Assembly (NCBI GenBank): GCA_964490875.1 | Contig: CAZBEF010000012.1 | Span: 1-35,672, forward strand | Reading direction: 5' to 3' | From: CAYYYG01 sp964490875 | GTDB lineage: Bacteria > Patescibacteriota > Microgenomatia > UBA1406 > GWC2-37-13 | Length of the DNA: 35,672 bases | Part shown: positions 23,413 through 32,049 of the stretch, piece after piece | Layout: each line of letters opens with the position of its first letter | Position numbering within the stretch: the stretch's first letter is position 1 | Notes under the pieces: model-generated | Seen by the model: only the letters and a program-made list of their open reading frames with translations | Told to the model about the DNA's origin: nothing | Databases searched by the model: none | Made by a program: the position numbers and the translations under genes

Positions 23413-23877
23413 TTACCGTTCAAGAACTGCAAATGTGGTATTAAGGGGAACTGTGTATAATTTTCCACCTTCTAGCCATTCTACCCGTATTGCTACATTA
23501 ACCTGATACACATATCCAGAGGCAGTATAACTTGTCAATGTTGCTGAACGTTTAAAAACACTATCCAACCCATATCGGCAGCTTGCCACCGACCACGCCG
23601 GCGGTTCAGCATTAAAACAGTAAACAACGCTTCCTGCAGCATCTGCTCGTCCTGAAAAGGTATTCCAGTCTATATCGCGTTCTGCCCTCATCCATTCAAG
23701 TACTTCTTCGGCATAACGGGTTGCAAGTATTTTATGTTCGTTAATCTTTGCTGTCCTGAGCATATAAGTGACGATAGTTGCTGTAGCTACAAAAAACATA
23801 CTCAAGATTGCAGTAAACACAAGTACTTCCATAAGCGAGAATCCATTTTGAGATTGTTTACTTCGCAGTTTATTCAT
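23413..23877 (-). CDS. Type IV minor pilin, PilV/GspI-like
   Basis: A 154-residue prepilin with the site NG|FSLMEVLVFTAILSMFF, mature E+5 present. The motif ILATRYAEEVLEWMRAERDIDWN is typical of PilV/GspI-type minor pilins, which help to prime pilus assembly. Three bases separate its start from the stop of the GspH-like gene upstream. Confidence 0.78.
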   Translation of the reverse strand: MNKLRSKQSQNGFSLMEVLVFTAILSMFFVATATIVTYMLRTAKINEHKILATRYAEEVLEWMRAERDIDWNTFSGRADAAGSVVYCFNAEPPAWSVASCRYGLDSVFKRSATLTSYTASGYVYQVNVAIRVEWLEGGKLYTVPLNTTFAVLER

Positions 23878-23880
23878 ATA

Positions 23881-24432
23881 TCAACAGGGGAGCGGCTGTT
23901 TATTTCCCTCTGTAATAAGGCCCAGCCGGTTTACAGTAATTGGTATACATTTACTTGTTGAAGCACTTATTACTTTAATGACGCCGCTGGATGAAAGCGT
24001 AGTGCCTATCTTTAAATTTGTAAAATGGATAAAATTATTCGGTGATGCTAAATTGGCAGAAAATGAGAGGCTTTGTCCGGAATGAAGCTTATATATATTT
24101 AAGTCCTTGAACACTGCGCATAATGCATCTGGAGAAGCGGCGCTGCTGCAACATGCGCGCAGCCGATACTGTGTTGCTGGATTATCAAAATGGATTCGAT
24201 AGCCTCTGAAAACAAAACAACCGGAAATATCCGCCTCTGAAGAACGAGCTTTTGATTTTGCAAGTTCAATAACATCAATAATCTGTTTCGATTCCTGTTC
24301 AAGATTTTTGTTGTTGGTTAACGTTACAAAATAGGGAATCGTAAAGCCGGCAAATACAGCAACCATAAGGCATACAACAAGTAATTCTAGAATGGTAAAC
24401 GAGTGCTGTAAGTATTTTCTTTTTGTTGGCAT
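23881..24432 (-). CDS. Type IV minor pilin, GspH/FimT-like
   Basis: A 183-residue prepilin: QHS|FTILELLVVCLMVAVFAGFTIPYFV, with serine instead of glycine before the cleavage site and E+5 present. The following helix (LEQESKQIIDVIELAKSKARSS) matches GspH/FimT. Six cysteines occur in the head and tail, several likely in disulfides. Confidence 0.75.
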   Translation of the reverse strand: MPTKRKYLQHSFTILELLVVCLMVAVFAGFTIPYFVTLTNNKNLEQESKQIIDVIELAKSKARSSEADISGCFVFRGYRIHFDNPATQYRLRACCSSAASPDALCAVFKDLNIYKLHSGQSLSFSANLASPNNFIHFTNLKIGTTLSSSGVIKVISASTSKCIPITVNRLGLITEGNKQPLPC

Positions 24433-24448
24433 ACAATTTTCTTAAAAT

Positions 24449-24895
24449 CTATTTTTGTCCGTACGGCCCCATGCAATAGTTACAAACCAGTCCGGTGCCT
24501 CCCGACGAGCAGTCGCCAAAGCTGCTCGTGCCTGTTGTCAAACGAGCGCACAATGTATAATCGGAACTATTGTTGCGCTGATATACGTACCGCTGTGTTC
24601 CCACTGGATCGGTAGGAATTTTACCCAGATAAACTCCATCGGTACAACCAGTTGGATCACATAATCCTTCATTACCCGCTACTGCTGGATAGGGCAGTGC
24701 CGTAGGATAATCATTATTATTGCTCCGATATTGTTCTATTCCAGCGCGGATAATTTCCAAATCAGATGTCCGTCGTGCATCGCGGGCTTTTTTTTGAACT
24801 GAAGAATATGTAGAAAAACCAAGTGTTGCAAGAATAGTAACTATGCTTACTACAATGAGTATTTCAATCACAGTAAAGGATTTGGTTTGTTTCAT
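24449..24895 (-). CDS. Type IV pseudopilin, GspG-like
   Basis: A 148-residue prepilin: KQTKS|FTVIEILIVVSIVTILATLGF, again serine before the site and E+5 present, then SSVQKKARDARRTSDLEIIRAGIEQYRSNNNDYPT, the GspG/PilA helix and loop. The head has cysteines near 90-95 and a cysteine-rich end. First of the minor pilins on the minus strand, 34 bases after holB. The mRNA could start in that gap or read through from holB. Confidence 0.8.
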   Translation of the reverse strand: MKQTKSFTVIEILIVVSIVTILATLGFSTYSSVQKKARDARRTSDLEIIRAGIEQYRSNNNDYPTALPYPAVAGNEGLCDPTGCTDGVYLGKIPTDPVGTQRYVYQRNNSSDYTLCARLTTGTSSFGDCSSGGTGLVCNYCMGPYGQK

Positions 24896-24929
24896 ATAGT
24901 TATATCCTAACTAAGTAAGGTGGCAAAAG

Positions 24930-25589
24930 TCAAGGAATGTCTATATTTTTTTTAAAGTAGATTAGCAGAGTATCGATCGTGAGTTGAGGATTCAGGTTAT
25001 TATTTTGCAGAAGCCGTTTTAGCTCCAGTGCTTTTTTAATAATCGGTGATGCATTCTTTTTTCCCTTTCTAAGAATGTTTCGAAGATAAATGATGAATTC
25101 ATCGATAAAAAGCTCAGCCTCTTCGCGTGATAGATTCTGAATTACTGATTCTGAAAGAAACTGGTACCCTTTGGTTTTTTCCAACTCAGCAAAGAATGCC
25201 TCGGTTTCCGGCCTGATTGCTATGAGATTAGTCTGAGAATCCAGAAACATTATTTTAGAACGGGAGCGGATCGTGGGTAGTATCCGTTCTATATTCGATG
25301 CAAGCAAAATAAACTGATTTTGCACATGTTTTTCCTCTAGAGTTTTTAAAAAAGCATTCTGTGCTTCAAGATTAGCATTGTCAAATGAATAACAGATAAA
25401 TAATCGCGGTTCGCTCACTTGGGTAATGACTTCGCGAATAATAGAACGAATCTGCTCTATAGTCACTTCTGTTTTAAAAGGTTTAATAATGTAGATATTA
25501 TAAGAGCGGACAGCATGCTCTCGGATGAAGTCTTTAATAAATTCTTCTTGTTTTTCTTGTATTTTGGAGACGACAATTAAAGGAATCAT
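24930..25589 (-). CDS. holB: DNA polymerase III delta-prime-like subunit
   Basis: Clamp-loader component. The central part NANLEAQNAFLKTLEEKHVQNQFILLASNIERILPTIRSRSKI is the typical delta-prime pattern (AQNA.LK.LEE, TI.SR). At 219 residues it is shorter than the usual 300 and lacks the Walker A loop and the zinc module seen in E. coli HolB, so it is a reduced form. It lies head to head with pilB across 48 bases. TATAAA (25596-25601 on the complement) ends six bases before its ATG. It may share a transcript with the minor pilins. Confidence 0.8.
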   Translation of the reverse strand: MIPLIVVSKIQEKQEEFIKDFIREHAVRSYNIYIIKPFKTEVTIEQIRSIIREVITQVSEPRLFICYSFDNANLEAQNAFLKTLEEKHVQNQFILLASNIERILPTIRSRSKIMFLDSQTNLIAIRPETEAFFAELEKTKGYQFLSESVIQNLSREEAELFIDEFIIYLRNILRKGKKNASPIIKKALELKRLLQNNNLNPQLTIDTLLIYFKKNIDIP

Positions 25590-25595
25590 AATCTA

Positions 25596-25601
25596 TTTAT
25601 A
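25596..25601 (-). promoter_or_regulatory. -10 box of holB
   Basis: TATAAA on the minus strand, six bases before the ATG at 25589, in the 48-base divergent gap shared with pilB. Confidence 0.45.
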
Positions 25602-25637
25602 TTGCATTCTAATAAAAATCCTATTATATTGAAAACT

Positions 25638-27350
25638 ATGGCATTAGCACCAAAGACCTTTTTGAGTTCCCTGGTACAAGCCGGGGTATTCGATCAACAG
25701 ACGGCCGACAAATATGAGGTTGAATCGCTCAAGCAAAATATCCCGATCGATGAATACCTTCTCAATTATACAACTGCCGATAAAACAACAGTCCTCAAAA
25801 CAAAAGCGGCCCTCCTGCATGTTCCGTTTATTGACATAACTTCAACGCCGATAGATTCTGAGTCACTCAGCCTTATTCCGGAATCGGTAGCTAGACGCTA
25901 TGTGATTCTGCCATACATGTACAACGCGGCTGAAGGAATCGTTTATGTTGCCACATCAGATCCGCTTAATCCCAGCCTAGGCGACTTTTTATGGAAAAAA
26001 ACGGGGAAAAAAATAGTACTCAGCCTGGCAAATCTTTCCGACATTGCCAAGGCAATTAACTTAGCATATACTCAGGGTCTTACTCCAGAAGTTACGGCAG
26101 CATTGAAAGAAGTAGCTCCGGAGAAAGCCAAAGTTGTTGTAAAACCGACAACAACCTCCATCCACGAAGCGCCTGTTTCGAAAATTGTTAATACAATTCT
26201 GGAATTTGCCATAAAAAGCCGAGCCTCGGATATTCATATCGAACCGCAAGAGACAAAAACCCGAGTTAGGTATCGTATAGATGGTTTGCTGCAGGAAAAA
26301 CTTTCTCTGCCTCGCGGCCTTCAGGATTCTTTAGTATCGCGTGTAAAAATTTTGTCGGAGATGAAGATAGATGAAAAACGCATTCCACAGGACGGTCGAT
26401 TTGCTTATAAAGTCGGCGGTGAAGAGGTAGATTTGCGCGTATCATCGCTTCCTACTGTGAATGGAGAAAAAATAGTAATGCGTCTTCTAAAAAAGACAGG
26501 CGGTTTACCCACACTTATGGATCTGGGACTGAGAGGTTCACAATTTCGGGATTTACAGGAAGCAATTTCAAAACCATATGGTATTATCCTTGTAACCGGG
26601 CCTACCGGATCAGGAAAAACTACCACGCTATATTCCATTTTAACGAAGCTAAATAAGCCGAATGTAAACATCGTTACTCTGGAGGATCCGGTAGAGTATC
26701 AAATTGCCGGCATCAACCAGGTGCAAATCAATGTTCAAGCAGGACTCACATTTGCTGCAGGACTTCGATCTTTCTTGCGGCAGGATCCTAATATTATTCT
26801 TGTGGGAGAAATCCGCGATTCCGAAACAACACAGCTTGCTATTCAGGCTGCACTTACCGGCCATTTGGTATTCTCAACATTGCATACCAATGATGCAGCA
26901 ACCGCTATACCGCGTCTTATAGATCTTGGCGCCGAGCCATTTTTGATAGCATCAGTTGTAAATGCTTCGGTAGCACAACGTATCGTTCGAAAAATTTGCG
27001 ACCACTGCAAAGAATGGTTTGAACCGCCGGCTGAAATTGTAGAAAATATAAAGTCTGTACTGGCTGAATTCCTGCCGAAACAGTACCAGGATGGCAATCC
27101 TATAAAACTTGCCCGTGGAAAAGGCTGCAATGAATGTGGTAATACTGGATATGTTGGCCGCGTCGCAATTTTTGAAGTTATCAAAGTAACACCCACAATA
27201 AATAAAATGATTCTTCAGGAAAGTTCGGCTCGTGATATTGAAACTCAAGCTCGCAAAGAAGGAGCAATTATCATGAAACAGGATGGGTATCTAAAAGCCC
27301 TTGAAGGTATGACTTCTATTCAAGAAATATTACGAGTTGCAGAAGTTTAA
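25638..27350 (+). CDS. pilB: Type IV pilus extension ATPase PilB
   Basis: Cytoplasmic motor that drives pilus polymerisation. The ATG at 25638 is chosen over a TTG at 25602; it gives 570 residues. An N-terminal GspE-N domain (about 1-150) is followed by the secretion ATPase core: SDIHIEP, Walker A GPTGSGKTTTLYSIL (about 321-335), aspartate box, Walker B ILVGEIRD (about 386), and the His box TGHLVFSTLHTNDAA. A four-cysteine zinc site, CDHC...CNEC (about 454-500), is complete, as in true PilB/GspE. pilT follows after 14 bases and pilC after that. Confidence 0.94.
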   Translation: MALAPKTFLSSLVQAGVFDQQTADKYEVESLKQNIPIDEYLLNYTTADKTTVLKTKAALLHVPFIDITSTPIDSESLSLIPESVARRYVILPYMYNAAEGIVYVATSDPLNPSLGDFLWKKTGKKIVLSLANLSDIAKAINLAYTQGLTPEVTAALKEVAPEKAKVVVKPTTTSIHEAPVSKIVNTILEFAIKSRASDIHIEPQETKTRVRYRIDGLLQEKLSLPRGLQDSLVSRVKILSEMKIDEKRIPQDGRFAYKVGGEEVDLRVSSLPTVNGEKIVMRLLKKTGGLPTLMDLGLRGSQFRDLQEAISKPYGIILVTGPTGSGKTTTLYSILTKLNKPNVNIVTLEDPVEYQIAGINQVQINVQAGLTFAAGLRSFLRQDPNIILVGEIRDSETTQLAIQAALTGHLVFSTLHTNDAATAIPRLIDLGAEPFLIASVVNASVAQRIVRKICDHCKEWFEPPAEIVENIKSVLAEFLPKQYQDGNPIKLARGKGCNECGNTGYVGRVAIFEVIKVTPTINKMILQESSARDIETQARKEGAIIMKQDGYLKALEGMTSIQEILRVAEV

Positions 27351-27364
27351 TGTAATAAATATTT

Positions 27365-28414
27365 ATGACAATTAAAGAACTTTTCAAAAACACCATAGAA
27401 CGGAATGCTTCCGATCTTCATCTTATCTGTGATTACTATCCCACAATGCGTATTAATAACGATCTGATTCCATTAAAAATCGATGAAATCCTTACCGAAG
27501 AAAAAATGGAAAAAATGATATTTTCTCTACTTACCGAAGAACAAAAAGAAAATCTTCTCTCTAATAAAGAAATAGATTTAGGTCTTGAACATGAAGGATA
27601 CCGGTTAAGAGCTAATATATACTACACAAAGAATCGGCTTGCAGCAGCTTTCCGCGTCATTCCATCCAACATAAAAACCATAGAAGATTTAAAACTTCCT
27701 CCAGTATTTCATAGATTTACCGAACATAATCACGGACTGGTACTTATCACAGGTCCAACAGGAGAAGGAAAATCCACTACATTAGCCTCAATGATTAATC
27801 AGATTAATCTGAATAGCGCAAAACATATCATTACTATAGAAGATCCGATTGAGTTCGTTTATAAAGAAGGAAAATCGATTATTTCTCAACGGGAGCTTCA
27901 CTTAGATACTCATTCCTGGACAATTGCTCTGAAATCCGTTCTTCGAGAAGATCCTGATGTAGTGCTTGTCGGAGAAATGCGCGACTACGATACCATACAA
28001 GCTGTATTGACCATTGCTGAAACCGGACACTTAGTGTTCTCGACACTTCATACCAGTACCACACCGGAGGCAGTAAACCGTATAATCGATGTTTTTCCCG
28101 CACATCAACAGGCACAGATTCGCAACCAGCTTTCTTCGGTATTGCAGGCAGTTGTTTCACAGCGGTTGCTACCTGATTTGAATAATAAATCTCGTGTGCC
28201 GGCACTGGAAATACTAGTCAACACATCAGCGGTATCTTCGATCATTCGTGAAGGGAAAATATTTATGCTGGATAACGTGTTGGAAACAGAAGAAAAACAA
28301 GATATGATTCTATTTGAAAAATACCTCATGCGTATGTACAAGCAGGGCATGATAACCAAGGAAACAGCCATGCAGTATGCCATCAGACAGAATGAGATGA
28401 AAAAATTCATATAA
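27365..28414 (+). CDS. pilT: Type IV pilus retraction ATPase PilT
   Basis: Motor for pilus retraction, allowing twitching or DNA uptake. The 349-residue protein has the short PilT N-domain (ASDLHLICDYYPTMRIN), Walker A GPTGEGKST (about 130-138), Walker B VLVGEMRD, the His box TGHLVFSTLHTSTT and the C-terminal QIRNQLSSVLQAVVSQRLL, which corresponds to PilT's AIRNLL retraction motif. The Walker A loop has Glu where PilT normally has Ser (GPTGSGKST). It has no zinc cysteines, which also separates it from PilB. Seven bases to pilC. Confidence 0.92.
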   Translation: MTIKELFKNTIERNASDLHLICDYYPTMRINNDLIPLKIDEILTEEKMEKMIFSLLTEEQKENLLSNKEIDLGLEHEGYRLRANIYYTKNRLAAAFRVIPSNIKTIEDLKLPPVFHRFTEHNHGLVLITGPTGEGKSTTLASMINQINLNSAKHIITIEDPIEFVYKEGKSIISQRELHLDTHSWTIALKSVLREDPDVVLVGEMRDYDTIQAVLTIAETGHLVFSTLHTSTTPEAVNRIIDVFPAHQQAQIRNQLSSVLQAVVSQRLLPDLNNKSRVPALEILVNTSAVSSIIREGKIFMLDNVLETEEKQDMILFEKYLMRMYKQGMITKETAMQYAIRQNEMKKFI

Positions 28415-28420
28415 GATACA

Positions 28421-29620
28421 ATGAAATATAGATATAAAGCGCTAAAAAATGACAAAATTGTAAACGGCTCCGTAGAAGCCGAAGGAATGCAGGACGCCTT
28501 AGCTTATCTAAAACATAATGGGCTATTTACAATAGAAGTCGCCAAAGAATCTTCAGACAGTCTGGCAGTGCTGAGATCAATGTTAACATTCGTTTCCTTC
28601 GGCGATATTGTAGATCTTACACGGCAGCTTGCAATTATGTTAAATGCAGGGCTTACCCTAATAGATGCTTTTGATATTCTTAAAAAACAGATAGGAAAAG
28701 GCCCAGTACTATCAGTACTCGAAAGCATTGATAAAGAAATCAAAAGCGGAGAAAGTTTTTCAAAAGCTCTAAAACGATATCCTCATTTATTCTCTAATAT
28801 TTATATAGCCTTGGTTCAAGCTGGAGAAGCTTCGGGAAAAGTGAATGAAGTACTAATGAAACTCGCTGAAAATCTGGAAAAGGAACGAGAGTTTAAAGGA
28901 AAAATTAAAGGAGCAATGATTTATCCGGCGATAGTTGTATCCGGCATGTTCATGGTAATGTTTGTCATGATTACATTCGTTATTCCCAAACTTCTGACGC
29001 TATATCAAGATCTGGATGTAGAGCTTCCATTGAGCACTCAGGTTCTTGTTATAGTATCTAATTTCTCCCAAAAATTCTGGCCGTTAATCATCATTGCAGT
29101 TATTGGAATCGGTTTAGGAATAAGAAATTATTTTAGAACCAAAGCAGGAAAAATAGTAAAAGATAATCTTATGTTGAAAATTCCTTATTTTAGTAAAGTT
29201 ATTCGCATAGCATCTCTTGTCGACGCCACCAGAACGCTAGCTATTCTTATCGGTTCAGGTGTATCTATTTTGGAAGGACTAAAAATTATTATCGATACTT
29301 CAGATAATGTTGTGTTTCAAAACGCATTTAGAAATATATACGTCAAAGTAGAAAAAGGAGTTTCGCTGGGGCAGGCAATGGCTGATGAAAAAGTATTTCC
29401 TCCTATTCTGGTTCAGATGACAACTGTCGGTGAACAGACAGGCCATCTCGATGCAACATTACTTCGTCTCTCAAATTATTTTGAAATAGAATCCGAATTT
29501 GCTGTGAAGGCGGTAACCTCGCTTATAGAACCAGCCATCATCATAGTCCTGGGTCTTGGAGTTGGTCTTCTGGTGTTTTCGGTTATTACACCAATCTATT
29601 CTCTTACCAATAAATTCTGA
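28421..29620 (+). CDS. pilC: Type IV pilus inner-membrane platform protein PilC
   Basis: Membrane platform on which PilB and PilT act. The 399-residue protein has two T2SSF domains (about 55-180 and 260-385) and three transmembrane helices (about 165-190, 215-235 and 360-390). Typical motifs are LTRQLAIMLNAGLTLIDAFDIL, LVQAGEASGKVNEVL and, in the second half, VDATRTLAILIGSGVSILEGL and MTTVGEQTGHLDATLL. TATAAG ends five bases before the ATG. It is the last gene of pilB-pilT-pilC; the two pilins follow with their own promoters. Confidence 0.94.
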   Translation: MKYRYKALKNDKIVNGSVEAEGMQDALAYLKHNGLFTIEVAKESSDSLAVLRSMLTFVSFGDIVDLTRQLAIMLNAGLTLIDAFDILKKQIGKGPVLSVLESIDKEIKSGESFSKALKRYPHLFSNIYIALVQAGEASGKVNEVLMKLAENLEKEREFKGKIKGAMIYPAIVVSGMFMVMFVMITFVIPKLLTLYQDLDVELPLSTQVLVIVSNFSQKFWPLIIIAVIGIGLGIRNYFRTKAGKIVKDNLMLKIPYFSKVIRIASLVDATRTLAILIGSGVSILEGLKIIIDTSDNVVFQNAFRNIYVKVEKGVSLGQAMADEKVFPPILVQMTTVGEQTGHLDATLLRLSNYFEIESEFAVKAVTSLIEPAIIIVLGLGVGLLVFSVITPIYSLTNKF

Positions 29621-29630
29621 TAAATACTTA

Positions 29631-29659
29631 TTGACTTCTATCTGAAATTCAGAAATAAT
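29631..29659 (+). promoter_or_regulatory. Promoter of the first major pilin
   Basis: TTGACT (29631-29636), a 17-base spacer and AATAAT (29654-29659). The same elements with the same spacing stand before the second pilin, so the sites are conserved between duplicates whose other leader bases differ. The leader would be about 33 bases. Confidence 0.75.
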
Positions 29660-29697
29660 AAGATAACACTTTATAATTTTCAGATGAAAATAAAAAT

Positions 29698-30255
29698 ATG
29701 AAGATACTTCGTAGTAAGTATTTGAAGGGATTTACAATCATCGAACTGCTGATTGTAATTGCTATTTTAGGAGTTCTTGCAGTAGCACTGCTTATTACCA
29801 TTAATCCGGGAGAGGCTCAGAAAAAAACCCGTGATGCCGAACGGCTTTCACATCTTAAGACTTTACAGATTTTGTTAGATCAATTTATTAATGACGGTAA
29901 AAGTGCAACCGGGAATATCACCAATGCAGCAGGCACAAACTCGTCTGCACTTACGGCCAACAACAGCCAAGCGTGTGGAGCATCAAGCTGGCTTGGAATT
30001 GATACCTGCGCCTATGGAGCAACGGTACCGCTTGATCCTAACAACGGAGTCAGCAGAACATTTATAACCAATGCTGGCAATACACCTCCCACAACAGGTA
30101 CAGTAACCGCACAGTACAAGGCACAAATAACTGGAAGCGATTATGAAGTTAATGTTTTGCAGGAATCTGCAGCGAATGCGTCTAAAATCTCAAGCGATGG
30201 GGGTAATTCTGCTCAATGGGTAGAAATTGGAACTAAACTGGATCTTTTAAATTAA
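29698..30255 (+). CDS. pilA: Major type IV pilin, copy 1
   Basis: A 185-residue prepilin, the likely main fibre subunit. The cleavage site is LKG|FTIIELLIVIAILGVLAVALL (mature F12, E+5), followed by an amphipathic helix (KKTRDAERLSHLKTLQILLDQFINDGK). The head has a pair of cysteines at 93 and 104 that probably form a disulfide loop (QACG..WLGIDTCAYG). It has its own promoter and terminator. Copy 2 is nearly identical in the helix and differs mainly at residues 69-80 and 115-145. The DNA of the shared helix differs at many third positions. Confidence 0.92.
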   Translation: MKILRSKYLKGFTIIELLIVIAILGVLAVALLITINPGEAQKKTRDAERLSHLKTLQILLDQFINDGKSATGNITNAAGTNSSALTANNSQACGASSWLGIDTCAYGATVPLDPNNGVSRTFITNAGNTPPTTGTVTAQYKAQITGSDYEVNVLQESAANASKISSDGGNSAQWVEIGTKLDLLN

Positions 30256-30280
30256 AAAATTCTCTTTTTAAAAACAAAAG

Positions 30281-30302
30281 CCCGCCGACCGGCGGGTTTT
30301 TT
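30281..30302 (+). terminator. Rho-independent terminator after pilin 1
   Basis: CCCGCC (30281-30286), a 4-base loop, GGCGGG (30291-30296) and six Ts. An A-rich stretch precedes the stem, so it might also work on the other strand. Confidence 0.9.
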
Positions 30303-30347
30303 GTTGTCTGTACAATACACCAGATTGTATTACTGATCACATTCATA

Positions 30348-30376
30348 TTGACTTCTACTTTAAATTACGAAATAAT
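30348..30376 (+). promoter_or_regulatory. Promoter of the second major pilin
   Basis: TTGACT (30348-30353), a 17-base spacer and AATAAT (30371-30376), as before pilin 1. An upstream inverted repeat, TACAAT (30311-30316) with ATTGTA (30324-30329), is not present before pilin 1. Confidence 0.75.
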
Positions 30377-30411
30377 AAGTAATACATTAATTATTTTTAG
30401 ATATATCAAAT

Positions 30412-30972
30412 ATGAAAATACTTCACAGTAAATACTTGAAGGGATTTACGATTATAGAACTATTGATTGTTATCGCTATCTTAGGAGTTTTAGCAGTAGC
30501 CCTGCTTATTACAATTAATCCAGGAGAAGCTCAGAAGAAAACCCGCGACGCCGAACGGCTTTCACATCTAAAAACTCTGCAGATTTTATTGGATCAATTT
30601 ATTAATGATGGTAAAAATGCTACTGGAGCAATAGTTGGTGCTACCGGAGCAAATTCATCCGCTCTTACCGCCAACAATAGCCAAGCGTGTGGAGCAACTA
30701 GCTGGTTGGGAATTGATACATGTGCCTACGGTGCAACCGTACCCCTGGATCCTAATAACGGAGTAACAAGAACCTTTATCACCGGCGCAACGGCGACACC
30801 ACCGACAACTGGAACGTTTACAGCTCAATACCGAGCACGGATTTCTGGAAGCGATTACGAAGTAAATGTTATGCAAGAGTCGGCTGCCAATTCTTCTAAA
30901 ATCTCCAGCGATGGAGGAAACAATAACGGTCAGTGGGTAGAAATTGGAACGAGTTTAACCCTCCTTAACTAA
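30412..30972 (+). CDS. pilA: Major type IV pilin, copy 2
   Basis: A 186-residue paralogue of the preceding gene: same cleavage site (LKG|FTIIELL), same helix, the same pair of cysteines and the same C-terminal ending (GQWVEIGT..LLN). Differences cluster in exposed loops (GAIVGATGAN for GNITNAAGTN, GATATPP for NAGNTPP). Having its own promoter, leader and terminator means it can be expressed separately, so the fibre may be made of either or both. Confidence 0.92.
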   Translation: MKILHSKYLKGFTIIELLIVIAILGVLAVALLITINPGEAQKKTRDAERLSHLKTLQILLDQFINDGKNATGAIVGATGANSSALTANNSQACGATSWLGIDTCAYGATVPLDPNNGVTRTFITGATATPPTTGTFTAQYRARISGSDYEVNVMQESAANSSKISSDGGNNNGQWVEIGTSLTLLN

Positions 30973-30998
30973 GCAACAAGTCTTTTTAAAACAAAAAG

Positions 30999-31020
30999 CC
31001 CGCCCACCAGCGGGTTTTTT
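30999..31020 (+). terminator. Rho-independent terminator after pilin 2
   Basis: CCCGC (30999-31003), a 6-base loop, GCGGG (31010-31014) and six Ts. It resembles the first pilin's terminator, including the flanking A-rich stretch. Confidence 0.88.
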
Positions 31021-31053
31021 GTTATGGTATCATGGGATGGTATGCGCACTATA

Positions 31054-32049
31054 ATGCATAAAAAAAATTTGTATACGGGTTTGTTTTTAATTTTGTCATT
31101 ATATTATCTGGGAATAACAGCAACAGCTGTTCAATTTCTCCTTGTGTTTAACAATATAATGACGGCAACACATGCGCCATCTTTTGGTATTATTGCTATT
31201 TTTCCTCATTTACTGTTTCTTCCTATAATATTTGTTATCGCTTCGTTGACCTTTTTCCATTTATCTTTAAAAATCCGTGACTTTTCACCGCTAGCATTAA
31301 TTCTCGCAATCCTGTTTCTTGCTGTTCTTCCATATCCAATGTTTCGGGTGTCACAGTTATATATTTACCCGCTAATTCTGCAGTTTGATTTATTCCGCTT
31401 GAATAATACGTTTAGTTGGTGGAACTATATTGCCGTCGGACTTGGATTAATGTCTGCAATTATTTTGATCATTAATAGCAAAAAATTTGGAGAAGAAGGG
31501 AAACCTCTTCAAAAAAAATCAAAAATATTAGTTGGAACGTTTTTCTTTTTAACAGTAATACCGGTTATGATATTTTGCGGCTATCTGTATTATCGATCAA
31601 CTCATCAAAAATTTGATTATGAAAAAGTGCGAAACAATGTTTCATATTATGTGTATCAACCAACCGTAATTCCCAATGGTAGAATCCATGAAACGGTATA
31701 TTATATTCCACGACAGCTTCTGGTTAAAAAAGAAGTGACAGTACAAGTGGACTTCAACTATCCAATGAACGAGTTAATGAATGGTAAGAAAGCTGGACTG
31801 ATCAGTCTGAAACAAAGCGCAGTTGATAAAAAATTCAATCTAGAAACATTTTCTACACAGTATCAGAAAACAATTAAAGATGCTCGAGCGATCCCGATGC
31901 AAAGTGCGAAAAATAAAACAGGACTACTCAAACATAAAAACGGAGCGTATTATCTGATGTTTATAAGCCAAAAAAATACCCTTATTGTTATTTCTGCATT
32001 TTATATAGATCAGAAAGATCTAATGTCTTTTGCAGAGTCTTTACGATGA
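31054..32049 (+). CDS. Polytopic membrane protein of unknown function
   Basis: I do not recognise this family. It has about five transmembrane segments in the first 185 residues (starting FLILSLYYLGITATAVQFLL, then IIAIFPHLLFLPIIFVIASL, LALILAILFLAVLPYPMF, YIAVGLGLMSAIILII and LVGTFFFLTVIPVMIFCGYLYY). A C-terminal soluble domain of about 150 residues follows, probably outside the cell. The line YVYQPTVIPNGR vaguely recalls the Y.PT.LP.G motif of DUF4367-type sensor domains. The start is uncertain: ATGs at 31024, 31042 and 31054 and a TTG at 31069 are in frame. TATAAT at 31050-31055 overlaps the third ATG. It overlaps the convergent ligase gene by nine bases. Confidence 0.6.
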   Translation: MHKKNLYTGLFLILSLYYLGITATAVQFLLVFNNIMTATHAPSFGIIAIFPHLLFLPIIFVIASLTFFHLSLKIRDFSPLALILAILFLAVLPYPMFRVSQLYIYPLILQFDLFRLNNTFSWWNYIAVGLGLMSAIILIINSKKFGEEGKPLQKKSKILVGTFFFLTVIPVMIFCGYLYYRSTHQKFDYEKVRNNVSYYVYQPTVIPNGRIHETVYYIPRQLLVKKEVTVQVDFNYPMNELMNGKKAGLISLKQSAVDKKFNLETFSTQYQKTIKDARAIPMQSAKNKTGLLKHKNGAYYLMFISQKNTLIVISAFYIDQKDLMSFAESLR

